Assembly (NCBI RefSeq): GCF_001717955.1
Contig: NZ_CP014169.1
Coordinates: 248,001 to 312,000, forward strand
From: Sphingomonas panacis
GTDB taxonomy: Bacteria > Pseudomonadota > Alphaproteobacteria > Sphingomonadales > Sphingomonadaceae
Direction of reading: 5' to 3'
DNA: 64,000 bases
Positions 18,332 to 27,247 of this stretch are shown piece after piece. The position numbers and the translations under genes are program-made. The notes below the pieces were generated by a model. It searched no databases. It saw nothing but the letters and a program-made list of their open reading frames with translations, and was not told the origin of the DNA. Positions within the stretch are counted from its first letter, which is position 1, and every line of letters begins with the position of its first letter.

Positions 18332-18955
18332 TCACCGTTGCGACTGCCGAAATATCTGGACGATCTGGCGCGCTATCTCCTGGGGCGCCAAGCGACCGTC
18401 CTTGTACCATCCACTCACATTGTTGAGCAGCGTCAGGAGCAGCAGACGGTAAACACCGCGGTCGACTGCGGGATCCAGCGGCAGATCGGTGACCAGGTCG
18501 CGAAAAATATGTTCGAATTCGTCGCGCTTTGCGATGAGTCGCGCGCGGATTTCCATTGGTACCGAGGCAAAATCTTTCATCAGCGGCATCGTCAGCGAGG
18601 CGGGGTCCAGCTGGATCTCCAGCATGGTTATGCAGGCCGCCTCGAGCCGGTCCCACGGGTCGACAAATTGTGAGATCGCGAAAGCAATGCGGTCCTCCGC
18701 CATTTGCAGGGCGATATCGTGGATGCGGACGAAGAGGGCCTCCTTCGATTTGATATAGTGATAGAGCGATCCTCCCAGCAGTCCGACCTGTTCGCCGATA
18801 TCGCGGACAGAGGTTGCGGCGTAGCCGCGTTCCGCGAACAAGGTGGCGGCAGCTTCCAGAACATCCTTGTGTCGGTCGCTGACATTTTCCTGCTGCAATG
18901 CGCTTCCAAGCCTGCTCCGCGGCACTTTGGCATCCGGGTTCTCGTGTTCGGTCAT
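18332..18955 (-). CDS. TetR-family transcriptional regulator
   Basis: The 207-residue protein has the N-terminal TetR helix-turn-helix (KDVLEAAATLFAERGYAATSVRDIGEQVGLLGGSLYHYIKSKEALF, about residues 29-74) and an all-helical ligand domain, with a C-terminal half resembling fatty-acid-responsive members such as KstR2/FadR-like proteins (inference). It stands divergent from the thiolase operon with 363 bp between the starts. A near-perfect 20-bp palindrome (19,070-19,089) in that gap is its likely operator. Repression of the beta-oxidation genes and of itself until an acyl-CoA ligand appears is the expected mode. Confidence 0.9.
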   Translation of the reverse strand: MTEHENPDAKVPRSRLGSALQQENVSDRHKDVLEAAATLFAERGYAATSVRDIGEQVGLLGGSLYHYIKSKEALFVRIHDIALQMAEDRIAFAISQFVDPWDRLEAACITMLEIQLDPASLTMPLMKDFASVPMEIRARLIAKRDEFEHIFRDLVTDLPLDPAVDRGVYRLLLLTLLNNVSGWYKDGRLAPQEIARQIVQIFRQSQR

Positions 18956-19318
18956 CGCAAATCTGGCTGCCTTTCTGAGCGAATTATCATCACCGCATAA
19001 CGGCGGACCGCGCTTGTCGCGACCGTCCGCTTCCGCTCCTCACATAGCAGGCAATCTCTGCTTGCTAACTGTATCGACCGTTTGATACAAGCGCCACGAC
19101 AAAGCGACGCGCATCGGTGCCGCCGCGGAGGGCGCAATTCCAAATGGCCAGCAGCGCGGAGAGATTCGCCGATGATCGGCTCGGAATCGGCATTTTGGCG
19201 ATCGCCGATCGGTTTGGCGGGTATCCGCACGATGCTCCGGCTGCGGGAGAATTCCGATCGAGATTCATCGCGACCGACCGGTTCGACACCAAAAATCCAG
19301 GCTTGAGGACGAGCGAAA
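18956..19318. other. Divergent regulatory region between TetR and thiolase genes
   Basis: This 363-bp gap separates divergently transcribed genes. It contains the palindrome at 19,070-19,089 and no coding frame with supporting features. A GAGG ribosome site for the thiolase lies at its right end. Short open frames across 19,082-19,341 have no recognisable product. Confidence 0.5.
19070..19089. promoter_or_regulatory. Candidate TetR operator
   Basis: TGTATCGACCGTTTGATACA is an inverted repeat in which eight of ten pairs match, with perfect six-base outer arms TGTATC/GATACA. Its size and position, between the divergent TetR gene and the thiolase operon, fit a TetR dimer site. Confidence 0.45.
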
Positions 19319-20440
19319 ATGACAACCGCCTACATTGTTGATTACCTGCGCAGCCCCTTTACGCCCGCCTATCGAGGTTCTCTCTCAACCGTGCGACCCG
19401 ATGACCTCGTGGCCGAGATCATCAAGGCCCTGGTCGGCCGGTCGGGCATCGATCCGAATGAGATCGAAGACGTCAATCTGGGCTGCGCGTTTCCCGAGGG
19501 AGAGCATGGTCTCAACATCGCGCGCTGCGCCGCGCTGATTGCGGGCTTGCCGCAATCGGTCGGCGGCTCGACGGTCAACCGCTGGTGCGGTTCGTCGATG
19601 CAGGCAGTCCAGATGGCGGCTGGGGCCATCGCCATGGGCGCCGGGGATGTCTTCATCGCCGGCGGCGTCGAGACGATGAGCCGGGTTCCGATGATGGGCT
19701 TCAATCCGATGCCCAATCCGCGGTGGAGCGATGCCCAGCGCACCGCATTCCTCAACATGGGGCTGACGGCGGAAAATCTCGCAGATCGCTACGACATCTC
19801 GCGGGAAGAGCAGGACGCCTACTCTCTGGAAAGCCAGAACAAGGCGCTCGCGGCGCGTGCCGATGGACGACTGGCCTCCGAACTCGCGCCGATCGGCGAT
19901 GTCGGCGCTGATGGCTGTCCGCGTGCAACGGACGCTGAAAAGCTTGCCGGTCTCAAGACCGCGTTCAAGGCGGATGGCTCCGTCACCGCAGGTAATTCCT
20001 CACCCTTGACCGACGGAGCGTCGGCGACGCTCGTCTGCTCGGAAGCCTTCGTGCAACGCAACAAGCTGACACCGCTGGCGCGAATCGCGGGTTATGCAAT
20101 CTCGGGATGCGCGCCGGAGATCATGGGGATCGGGCCTGTCGAAGCCAGCCGCAAGGCTTTGAAGCGCGCAGGCGTCACCGCCGCCCAGCTGGACGTCATC
20201 GAGATGAACGAGGCGTTCGCCGCGCAAGTGCTCGCCTGCTGCCACGATCTCGATATCGAACCGGCGCGCCTGAATCGCGACGGCGGCGCGATCGCGTTGG
20301 GTCATCCGCTCGGCGCCACCGGCGCCAGGCTGGTTGGCAAGGCGTCGCTGCTGCTCAAGCGCGATGGAGGCCGGCACGCGCTGGCGACCCAGTGCATCGG
20401 CGGTGGCCAAGGGATTGCAATGGTATTGGAGGCCGCTTGA
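19319..20440 (+). CDS. Thiolase (acetyl-CoA C-acyltransferase)
   Basis: The 373-residue protein is a degradative-type thiolase. The nucleophilic Cys90 sits in STVNRWCGSSMQA, the GGVETMSRVPM block follows, and the C-terminal catalytic pair is His329 in GHPLGATGAR and Cys359 in CIGGGQG. NEAFAAQ is also present. It cleaves 3-ketoacyl-CoA with CoA to acetyl-CoA (or propionyl-CoA) and a shortened acyl-CoA. The gene opens the beta-oxidation operon; its stop is followed after 2 bp by the FadB-like gene. It is slightly shorter than the usual 390 residues through a compact loop domain. Regulation by the adjacent TetR protein is likely. Confidence 0.93.
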   Translation: MTTAYIVDYLRSPFTPAYRGSLSTVRPDDLVAEIIKALVGRSGIDPNEIEDVNLGCAFPEGEHGLNIARCAALIAGLPQSVGGSTVNRWCGSSMQAVQMAAGAIAMGAGDVFIAGGVETMSRVPMMGFNPMPNPRWSDAQRTAFLNMGLTAENLADRYDISREEQDAYSLESQNKALAARADGRLASELAPIGDVGADGCPRATDAEKLAGLKTAFKADGSVTAGNSSPLTDGASATLVCSEAFVQRNKLTPLARIAGYAISGCAPEIMGIGPVEASRKALKRAGVTAAQLDVIEMNEAFAAQVLACCHDLDIEPARLNRDGGAIALGHPLGATGARLVGKASLLLKRDGGRHALATQCIGGGQGIAMVLEAA

Positions 20441-20442
20441 GC

Positions 20443-22740
20443 ATGACCGAGATTCGTACTGCCGCAGTGATCGGCGCGGGCGTCATGGGCTCAGGCATCG
20501 CAGCTCATCTTGCAAATGCCGGGCTCGACGTGATCCTGCTGGATACGGATAAGGCCTTGGCGGATGCCGGCATTGCCCGGCAGCTCAAGGCCGGCGGCTT
20601 CATGGATCCCGCCTTCGCCAACCGGATCAGCACGGGGTCGACGGCGGACGACCTCTCGCGTCTTGTCGAAGCCGACTGGATCGTGGAGGCGGTGGCCGAG
20701 AATCTGGAGATTAAGCAGGGCCTCTATCGTGCGATCGAAGGTGTTCGAAAGGCCGGCTCGATCGTCTCCTCCAATACATCGACCATTCCGCTCGCGGATC
20801 TTGCGACAGGACTGCCGGAGCGGTTCGCCGCCGATTTCCTCATCACGCACTTTTTCAATCCGCCACGCATCATGCGCTTGCTGGAACTGGTCTCCGGTGA
20901 GGCGGCCAGGCCGGAGGTGACCTCGACCATCAGCGCGTTCGCTGACCGATCGCTCGGCAAGACGGTCGTCACTTGCAAGGACACGCCCGGCTTCATCGCC
21001 AACCGCATCGGCAATTACTGGCTGTCCGTCGGGCTGAATGAAGCGATCAGCCTTGGCATCGACGTCGAAGAAGCCGATGCCGTTCTCGGCAAGCCCTTCG
21101 GCATCCCCGCGACCGGCATATTCGGTCTGCTCGATCTCGTGGGCATCGACCTGTTGCCGATGGTCTTGCGGAGCCTGCAACGTGCAACCGGCGCTGACGA
21201 CGCGATCCAGGATTATGCGGCCGAGCCGCTGCTGATCGCGCACATGATCGCGGAGAACCGCCTGGGCCGCAAGAGCGGCGCAGGCTTCACGCGCCTCTCG
21301 GCTGACCGCAGGACGCGCGAGGTGATCGACCTTGCGACCGGCGACTACCGCCCGCAGAAACCCGTTTCTTCCGAAAGCCTGGCTGCTGCGCGCGGTGATC
21401 CGCGTTCGCTGATGGAGCAGCCGGGGAGCGGTGGCCGCTTTGCCGCCGCCGTCATGGAGCGGACTTTGGCCTATGCGGCTTCACTGGTGCCGGATATCGC
21501 CGACACGCCGGAGGCGGTCGATGAAGCGATGCGCTCCGGCTATGGCTGGAAGCAGGGGCCGTTGGAACTGATCGACCGGCTGGGCGCCGCCTGGTTCAAG
21601 GCCCGGCTCGAAGCCCGAGGCGCGGCCGTACCCGCCTATCTGGCGCTCGCCGCCCGGGAGGGAGGCTTTTATGCGGTCAAAGGCGGCCGGCGGTCCAGCC
21701 TCCGCCCTGATGGTGCCACCGCACCCGTGAGCCGCGGCGATGATGTGCTGCTGCTGTCCGACCTCGCTTTGGCGGGCGAGCCGGTCGCCGTCTGGGAGAC
21801 GGCGCAACTCTGGGATCTGGGCGAGGGCGTTGCCTGTTTTGAGATCCGTACCAAGCTGAATACGTTCAGCACGGATCTGCTCGATGCGATCGAGCAGGCG
21901 GTCGAGCGCTGTCGTGCCGACTTCAAGGCGCTGGTGATCGGTAGCGACGCGCCATATTTCAGCGCGGGTGCTGACCTGCGCGTGTTTCTCGACACGTTCG
22001 AGAAGGGTGGGCGTGGGGCGATCGGGGCCTTCATCGATCAAGGGCACCGCACGTTCAAGGCCATCAAGTATGCGCCTTTCCCGATCGTGGCCGCCGCCTC
22101 GGGTATCGCGCTGGGCGGCGGTTGCGAGCTCCTTTTGCACTGTGATGCCATCCAGGCCCATGCTGAGCTGTCCATGGGGCTTGTCGAGACCAAGGTCGGG
22201 CTCATCCCCGGCTGGGGTGGCTGCAAGGAGATGCTGGTCAGACAGTCCTCCGCCGCGCACGCTCCGCACGGCCCGGTTGCGGCGGCGCTTTCCGTTTTCA
22301 ACATCATAGCCCCCGCCAGGACAACGACCAGCGCCTTCGATGCCCGAACGCTTGGTTTCCTGCGGCCGGCGGATGGCATCACGATGAATCGCGATCGCCT
22401 GCTCGGGGATGCCAAGGCCAAGGCGCTCGAACTGGCTGAGGGCTATGTTCCGCCTGAGCCGATCCAGATCGCACTCGCTGGTCCCTCCGGCGCAAGCGCG
22501 CTCAACAACATATTGGACGGCGAGGCGCTGGCCGGCCGGATCACCGCGCACGACAAGGTGATCGGCATGGCGCTTGCCAACGTGCTGACGGGCGGTCTAG
22601 CGGCCGACCCCGTGAAACCGCAGAGCGAGGATGCGATCCTAGCGCTCGAACGCGAAGCGTTCGTGGATCTTCTCGCAACGCCTGCATCGCTCGATCGCAT
22701 CCGGCACATGCTGACAACCGGCAAGCCACTGCGCAACTGA
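20443..22740 (+). CDS. 3-hydroxyacyl-CoA dehydrogenase / enoyl-CoA hydratase fusion
   Basis: The start is the ATG at 20443, two bases after the thiolase stop; the open frame upstream is only overlap. The 765-residue protein has, in order, a Rossmann NAD domain (VIGAGVMGSGIAAHLANAG; SNTSTIPLADLA; THFFNPPRIMRLLELV), hydroxyacyl-CoA C-terminal domains with the DTPGFIANRIGNY block, and a C-terminal crotonase domain (residues ~470-700) with FSAGADLRVF and ASGIALGGGCELLLHCDA. The dehydrogenase-first order is that of FadN-type rather than FadB proteins. It performs the hydration and dehydrogenation steps of beta-oxidation and pairs with the thiolase. Confidence 0.93.
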   Translation: MTEIRTAAVIGAGVMGSGIAAHLANAGLDVILLDTDKALADAGIARQLKAGGFMDPAFANRISTGSTADDLSRLVEADWIVEAVAENLEIKQGLYRAIEGVRKAGSIVSSNTSTIPLADLATGLPERFAADFLITHFFNPPRIMRLLELVSGEAARPEVTSTISAFADRSLGKTVVTCKDTPGFIANRIGNYWLSVGLNEAISLGIDVEEADAVLGKPFGIPATGIFGLLDLVGIDLLPMVLRSLQRATGADDAIQDYAAEPLLIAHMIAENRLGRKSGAGFTRLSADRRTREVIDLATGDYRPQKPVSSESLAAARGDPRSLMEQPGSGGRFAAAVMERTLAYAASLVPDIADTPEAVDEAMRSGYGWKQGPLELIDRLGAAWFKARLEARGAAVPAYLALAAREGGFYAVKGGRRSSLRPDGATAPVSRGDDVLLLSDLALAGEPVAVWETAQLWDLGEGVACFEIRTKLNTFSTDLLDAIEQAVERCRADFKALVIGSDAPYFSAGADLRVFLDTFEKGGRGAIGAFIDQGHRTFKAIKYAPFPIVAAASGIALGGGCELLLHCDAIQAHAELSMGLVETKVGLIPGWGGCKEMLVRQSSAAHAPHGPVAAALSVFNIIAPARTTTSAFDARTLGFLRPADGITMNRDRLLGDAKAKALELAEGYVPPEPIQIALAGPSGASALNNILDGEALAGRITAHDKVIGMALANVLTGGLAADPVKPQSEDAILALEREAFVDLLATPASLDRIRHMLTTGKPLRN

Positions 22741-22758
22741 CGAAGATTAGGAAATCTC

Positions 22759-24528
22759 ATGGCTGCCTATGTTCCCCCGATTGAAGACATAACGTTTCTG
22801 CTTGGTGACGTGTTCGATTTCGACGCCGTGGTGAGAGTGCTGCCCGGTTTTGAAGACATCGATACGGCGCTCGCCACGAGTATCCTCGAGGAGGGTGGCA
22901 AGTTCTGTGCCGAGGTCCTCGAGCCTCTCAATCGTCCCGGTGACGAGGAAGGCTGTCGTCTGGAGAACGGCCAGGCGATAACGCCGGCGGGCACGATCGA
23001 TGCCTATAGCGCGTTCGTAGCGGCTGGTTGGCCGGGACTCTCAGGTGACGCGAAATATGGTGGGCAGGGCCTGCCGCGTGTCCTGCAGATCCTGCTCGAC
23101 GAGATGATCGCCTCGGCTAATCTTTCGTTCGGCCTTTTCCCGGGCCTGACGCGTGGCGCGGTGGAGGCGATTGGCCACCACGCGAGCGACGCATTGAAGG
23201 CCACCTACCTGCCCAAAATGATCTCGGGCGAATGGACAGGCGCTATGGCGCTGACAGAATCCTCGGCCGGCACCGACCTCGGCCTGCTCTCCACCCGCGC
23301 CCAGCCCGTGGGCGACGGATCCTACGCGATCACGGGCACCAAGATCTTCATCTCATCGGGCGATCATGATCTCGGCGGCAACATCGTCCACTTGGTGCTG
23401 GCGCGGCTCCCTGATGCTCCAAAGGGGGTGAAGGGTATCAGCCTGTTCCTGTCGCCGAAATTCCTCGTCAACAAGGATGGTTCGCTCGGGTCGCGCAACG
23501 GCATGTCGGTCGGTTCGCTAGAGCATAAGATGGGGATCCACGCCCAGCCGACTTGCGTCATGAATTATGACGGTGCGATCGGCTGGCTGGTCGGCGAGCC
23601 GGGCCGGGGATTGAACGCCATGTTCACGATGATGAATGCTGAGCGTTTGTTCGTGGGAATCCAGGGGCTCGCGATCGGCGAGGCCGCCAACCAGAAAGCT
23701 GTCGCTTACGCCCGCGAGCGTTTGCAGGGGAGATCGGCCGATGGCGCGCGCGGGCCTGTTCCGATCATAGAGCATGCTGACGTAAGGAAAATGCTGATGA
23801 CCGGGCGCGCGCTGACCGACGCCGGTCGTGCGCTTGCCGTCTGGACCGCGTTGCAGATGGACGTCGCGGCGCGTCATCCCGACGCCGAGACGCGGCGCGT
23901 GGCCGATGGTTTCGTTGCTCTCCTGACGCCAGTGGTCAAGGCTGCCTTCACCGACTTCGGCTTCGAGACCGCCGTCATGTCGCAGCAGGTGTTCGGTGGC
24001 CACGGCTATATCCGCGAGTGGGGGATGGAGCAATATGTCCGCGACGCCCGCATCACGCAGATTTACGAAGGCACCAACGGGGTGCAGGCGATGGATCTGG
24101 TGGGCCGGAAGGTGCCGATAGAGAATGGCGGTCTGGTCAAGCGATTCTTCGCGATGATCGCTCATGACCTGCAGGCAGCCGCTGGCGACGCCAACCTCGG
24201 CGAAGCCGTTAATGCTACCAGCGAGGCGCTCATCCGGCTGGAAGGATTGACCGACTATATGCTGGCGAAGGGAACGGATCTGGAAGAAGCCGGCGCAGCC
24301 GCCACAGACTATCTGCGTTCTCTTGCATTGGTGACCTATGGGTGGCTCTCGGTGCGGATGGCCGTCAAGGCGGCGGCCAAGGCAAATGCCGTACCTGGAC
24401 TGACGCAGCGTAAAACAGCCCTCGCCCGCTTCTTTGCAGCACGCCTCCTGCCTCAGACGATCGCGCTCGACGCCGCGATCCGCGCCGGGGCAGCCGATGT
24501 CGTTGGGCTCGAATCTGAATTGCTTTGA
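22759..24528 (+). CDS. Acyl-CoA dehydrogenase, FadE5-like
   Basis: The 589-residue protein is an FAD-dependent acyl-CoA dehydrogenase with the extra C-terminal helical domain of the FadE5/AcdA group. Visible blocks are GAMALTESSAGTDLG (flavin/substrate loop), TKIFISSGDHDL, FGGHGYIREWGMEQYVRDARITQIYEGTNGVQA with the expected catalytic base Glu437, and DLVGRK. It introduces the 2,3-double bond and passes electrons to ETF, whose genes are not in the window. It is the third gene of the thiolase operon (18-bp gap). A substrate range covering medium to long or branched acyl-CoAs is typical for the group. Confidence 0.92.
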   Translation: MAAYVPPIEDITFLLGDVFDFDAVVRVLPGFEDIDTALATSILEEGGKFCAEVLEPLNRPGDEEGCRLENGQAITPAGTIDAYSAFVAAGWPGLSGDAKYGGQGLPRVLQILLDEMIASANLSFGLFPGLTRGAVEAIGHHASDALKATYLPKMISGEWTGAMALTESSAGTDLGLLSTRAQPVGDGSYAITGTKIFISSGDHDLGGNIVHLVLARLPDAPKGVKGISLFLSPKFLVNKDGSLGSRNGMSVGSLEHKMGIHAQPTCVMNYDGAIGWLVGEPGRGLNAMFTMMNAERLFVGIQGLAIGEAANQKAVAYARERLQGRSADGARGPVPIIEHADVRKMLMTGRALTDAGRALAVWTALQMDVAARHPDAETRRVADGFVALLTPVVKAAFTDFGFETAVMSQQVFGGHGYIREWGMEQYVRDARITQIYEGTNGVQAMDLVGRKVPIENGGLVKRFFAMIAHDLQAAAGDANLGEAVNATSEALIRLEGLTDYMLAKGTDLEEAGAAATDYLRSLALVTYGWLSVRMAVKAAAKANAVPGLTQRKTALARFFAARLLPQTIALDAAIRAGAADVVGLESELL

Positions 24529-24685
24529 ATGATGATTTGAGGCCGGGCACGGTTCAGAGACCGCTCTCAGCGCTCTGCTCAACCGATAAGAACATGATCA
24601 GCTCGGCACCCGTTCTCACTGTCAGTAAGTCGTCCCAGGCGAGGCAACGCTCGGTGATTACGGTCAAGGTCAAGCGAGCAGTTCA

Positions 24686-24949
24686 ATGCTGGTTATGGTG
24701 CTAGTGATCATCTATAGGAATGCGAGGTTCATTAGCATTCACGATGATGAAAGCAGCGCATCCGCTGCTCTTACGGAGTTTATGGAAGGGCGCTGGATTG
24801 AACGATTCGGTGAGGATTTTCCGGGTACTTCCTTATCAATCGAGGAGCGCACCCGCCGGTTCTTCGCGGAGGAAGACAGCACATATATTTTAGGGGAAGC
24901 GGACCTGTCGGAAGTCGAGGCCCACATCGATGCAGCGCTGCGCAGCTGA
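24686..24949 (+). CDS. Small hypothetical protein
   Basis: An 87-residue frame starts with the hydrophobic MLVMVLVIIYRNARFISIHDDE and continues as a polar, acidic region with EFMEGRWIERFGEDFPG and SIEERTRRFFAEEDSTYIL. The composition is plausible for a real gene and the local GC content is lower than in the beta-oxidation operon before it. I recognise no family. It lies at the change from catabolic to conjugation genes and is the first gene of the accessory set. Several in-frame starts (24686, 24695) are possible. Confidence 0.5.
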   Translation: MLVMVLVIIYRNARFISIHDDESSASAALTEFMEGRWIERFGEDFPGTSLSIEERTRRFFAEEDSTYILGEADLSEVEAHIDAALRS

Positions 24950-25024
24950 GATTTCGATGCGGCCTTTCGGGGACGAACCGCTTACGCTCGGCCGCATCTC
25001 GTGTGTGAATGCAGCGAGGGCGTC

Positions 25025-25429
25025 ATGTTCGAATGCTTGATCATGGGCGATAGCACGGGCGTCGGAACCGCGAGCGCGATCAATGCGCGGCGGACGATGC
25101 ATTGTGACGTGATCGCCGCGGAGCGCGCTACCGCGAAACAGATTCTCGCATGGCGCAAGTCGACGAAGACCTATGGCACTGCGATTCTTGCTGTTGGATC
25201 GAACGATATTCCGGGACCGGCGTTGGCGCGCGATCTCGCCAAAATGAGGTCGACCCTGGCGACGCGCCGGGTAATTTGGCTTCTTCCCTATTCGCGTCCC
25301 GCCGCCGGCGTCGTGAACTCGGTTGCAATTTCGTTCAACGACGAGACATTGGATCTCGCACGGTTTCCATCAAAGGATAGAGTTCACCCGGCCCGCTACG
25401 AGGACATCGCGAAGGCATTGCTCAAATAG
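25025..25429 (+). CDS. Small SGNH/GDSL-like hydrolase
   Basis: The ATG at 25025 follows a GAGGG ribosome site and gives 134 residues; an upstream GTG at 25001 is less likely. The pattern is that of an SGNH hydrolase: CLIMGDSTGVGTA carries the nucleophile Ser of the GDS motif, AVGSNDIPG matches the GxND block, and DRVHPARYEDIAKALL supplies the late Asp/His pair. The protein is much shorter than typical GDSL esterases (about 180-220), so it is a minimal fold. No signal peptide is present. Its place beside a lytic transglycosylase and a conjugation operon suggests action on cell-envelope esters, which is inference. Confidence 0.6.
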   Translation: MFECLIMGDSTGVGTASAINARRTMHCDVIAAERATAKQILAWRKSTKTYGTAILAVGSNDIPGPALARDLAKMRSTLATRRVIWLLPYSRPAAGVVNSVAISFNDETLDLARFPSKDRVHPARYEDIAKALLK

Positions 25430-25553
25430 GTTTCGCGCGTTCGGCAGGTCTATGAGTATAAGCTGTTGGGCCCGGTATAGACTGGAATGCGTAGTGGAAG
25501 CAGGACCTCTGTAAATAGGCGTCCAACCGGGACCTCGAGGCTGGAGACATTGG

Positions 25554-25823
25554 ATGGCCCTTCTATCGCAGACTGAAATCTCGAACTGGATGGCCCTGTA
25601 TGCTGCCGCGGGCCTCTGCTGTGGCATAGCCGTGACGCTTTCCATCGCGGCGTCGCTTTCCGAGCTGTATCGCGAACGAGCTTGGGTCGGGCTGAAATCC
25701 ACCAGGGATGTTCTGCGCTTCATCCCCAAGACATGGTGGCTGTGGCAGAAGCGTTATCTGCTTTCTACGCCCATGACGCTTCTCATCGTGGGCTCGTTCG
25801 CGGCTACGCTGTCGTGGAACTGA
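25554..25823 (+). CDS. Small membrane protein
   Basis: The 89-residue protein has two hydrophobic segments (about residues 13-35, WMALYAAAGLCCGIAVTLSIA, and 70-88, STPMTLLIVGSFAATLSW) flanking a basic, Trp-rich loop (FIPKTWWLWQKRY). It is likely a two-pass inner-membrane protein. GGAG lies upstream of the ATG. It ends 19 bp before the convergent 431-residue gene. No family is recognised; its location in the conjugation accessory block suggests a transfer-related or envelope role. Confidence 0.55.
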   Translation: MALLSQTEISNWMALYAAAGLCCGIAVTLSIAASLSELYRERAWVGLKSTRDVLRFIPKTWWLWQKRYLLSTPMTLLIVGSFAATLSWN

Positions 25824-25842
25824 ATGTATCGATCGCCGGCGT

Positions 25843-27138
25843 TTAACCAGCCAATTTTTCGGCCAGGATCCCGCCGAGGCGTCCCGCTTCCAGATCCTCC
25901 GGTGTGATGCCGACGACAGGGGCGATTTGCGCCATGCGTGGATGCGTGACGGTCTTGGAAGCGCGATATTCGTCGCTGGAAAATCCCATAGCCTCGACGA
26001 TGAGCTGCCGGACTTCGCCGGTGTGCCGCGAGCGTGCCTCCAGCAAGAAATCCGGTCGACACGCACCGAGCGGCGTTAGTATGTCGAATACCGGCTTCTC
26101 GATCGCAATATCGATTCCGTCGCGGTCGAAGGCATGGCGGAGACCGAGAAGGGCACGCAAGGTGTTTCGTTCGAACTCTGATTCGACTGGAACGAAGCGA
26201 TTGCCCGAGAAAATGGGCTGCGCGTAAGCCCTCAAGGGTGCGTAGCCATGCGCTTCGGGATACTCACCGATGACAACAATGATGAGAAAGGGACCCTTGA
26301 TGCGGTTGCCTCTCACAGACGGCGATTGGATCCGGTTCGCAACGGAAATTGGCTCGGAACCGGCCGGGTAGATTGTAGATCCCCGGAATTCCTGCGCGAA
26401 AACCGTCAGAAAGCCTTGCGGGGCATGTCCGCGGGGCCATTCTCGGGCAAGCTCGCGGATGCTGGCAAATGCGCGCTTGGTGTGAAGCGCCCTGGCATGC
26501 GTCCAGAGCGCCCGGCTGAGTTCGACGCCAGGGGCGATCTCGATCCTTGCCGCGGCCGCGCTCAGTGCCTTGAATTCCTGAGTGATCGAGCGCTCGGGTG
26601 GTTCCTCGGAGATCGGAGAGGAACGGTTGAGGCCGGAGGCGTTCAGCAGGCGCCACAGCAGGCGTGCCAATCTCGGCATTGAGGCGTTGCGTGTCCGGTC
26701 GTCGCTACTGTCCTCGTCGGGGCGTTGCGCGAGCTTCTCGGGCGCCGGGCGCAGGACTTCGAAATAGCCCACTGGCGGGTCGGCGGGCGTTTCTGGATTG
26801 CGGACTTCGCTAATGCGGTTGGTCGCCTGGTCGCGAAAGAACGGGCAGTTGGTGAGATGCTCGGCTCGTTTCGAGCCCGTGAGCCTGCGCAGATAATAGG
26901 TTTCTGCCTCCGACAGGAATGCCGGTGTGAGGATCGGCGGTTCGCGGTCGTTGCCAAGGCAGTCGCATGCGATCCATTTTTCGCCGATGCGCGCCTGTTG
27001 CACCAGCATGATGCCGGCCTCTTCGTCGGACCGGGAGCCGTCGCCTACATACCATCGTACGAGCGCGGCTCGAAGCGGTCGGGGAAGCGGTATGCGGGCT
27101 CTGCCAAGCCCGTCGCTATAGCGATCGATCAACCACAT
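25843..27138 (-). CDS. Hypothetical protein, possibly DUF1173-like
   Basis: The chosen start (ATG 27138, MWLIDRYSDG) gives 431 residues; a GTG at 27201 with GAGG upstream is the alternative. The N-terminal third has a spaced cysteine pattern (IACDCLG, then HLTNCPFF) reminiscent of a small zinc-binding lobe. The C-terminal part has ACRPDFLLEAR followed by QLIVEAMG, the spacing of a PD-(D/E)xK nuclease core, but without the usual lysine. Proteins of the DUF1173 type, which travel with alphaproteobacterial conjugation genes, share such a cysteine opening; the link is tentative. It is divergent from the lytic transglycosylase gene. Confidence 0.6.
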   Translation of the reverse strand: MWLIDRYSDGLGRARIPLPRPLRAALVRWYVGDGSRSDEEAGIMLVQQARIGEKWIACDCLGNDREPPILTPAFLSEAETYYLRRLTGSKRAEHLTNCPFFRDQATNRISEVRNPETPADPPVGYFEVLRPAPEKLAQRPDEDSSDDRTRNASMPRLARLLWRLLNASGLNRSSPISEEPPERSITQEFKALSAAAARIEIAPGVELSRALWTHARALHTKRAFASIRELAREWPRGHAPQGFLTVFAQEFRGSTIYPAGSEPISVANRIQSPSVRGNRIKGPFLIIVVIGEYPEAHGYAPLRAYAQPIFSGNRFVPVESEFERNTLRALLGLRHAFDRDGIDIAIEKPVFDILTPLGACRPDFLLEARSRHTGEVRQLIVEAMGFSSDEYRASKTVTHPRMAQIAPVVGITPEDLEAGRLGGILAEKLAG

Positions 27139-27247
27139 GAACGAGCCTGTGAGCGGGAGTTTGGATGACGCTTGCCGAGTCCCGACGGATTGACAATCCA
27201 CTTTCGCTTGACCTCAACTTTTCCAAACTGTCGCTTTGGAGGTCGAG

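Noticed and set aside
21481..22551. A 356-codon minus-strand frame within the FadB-like gene.
   Set aside because: Shadow of a strong sense gene; composition is Arg/Gly/Asp-rich and patternless.
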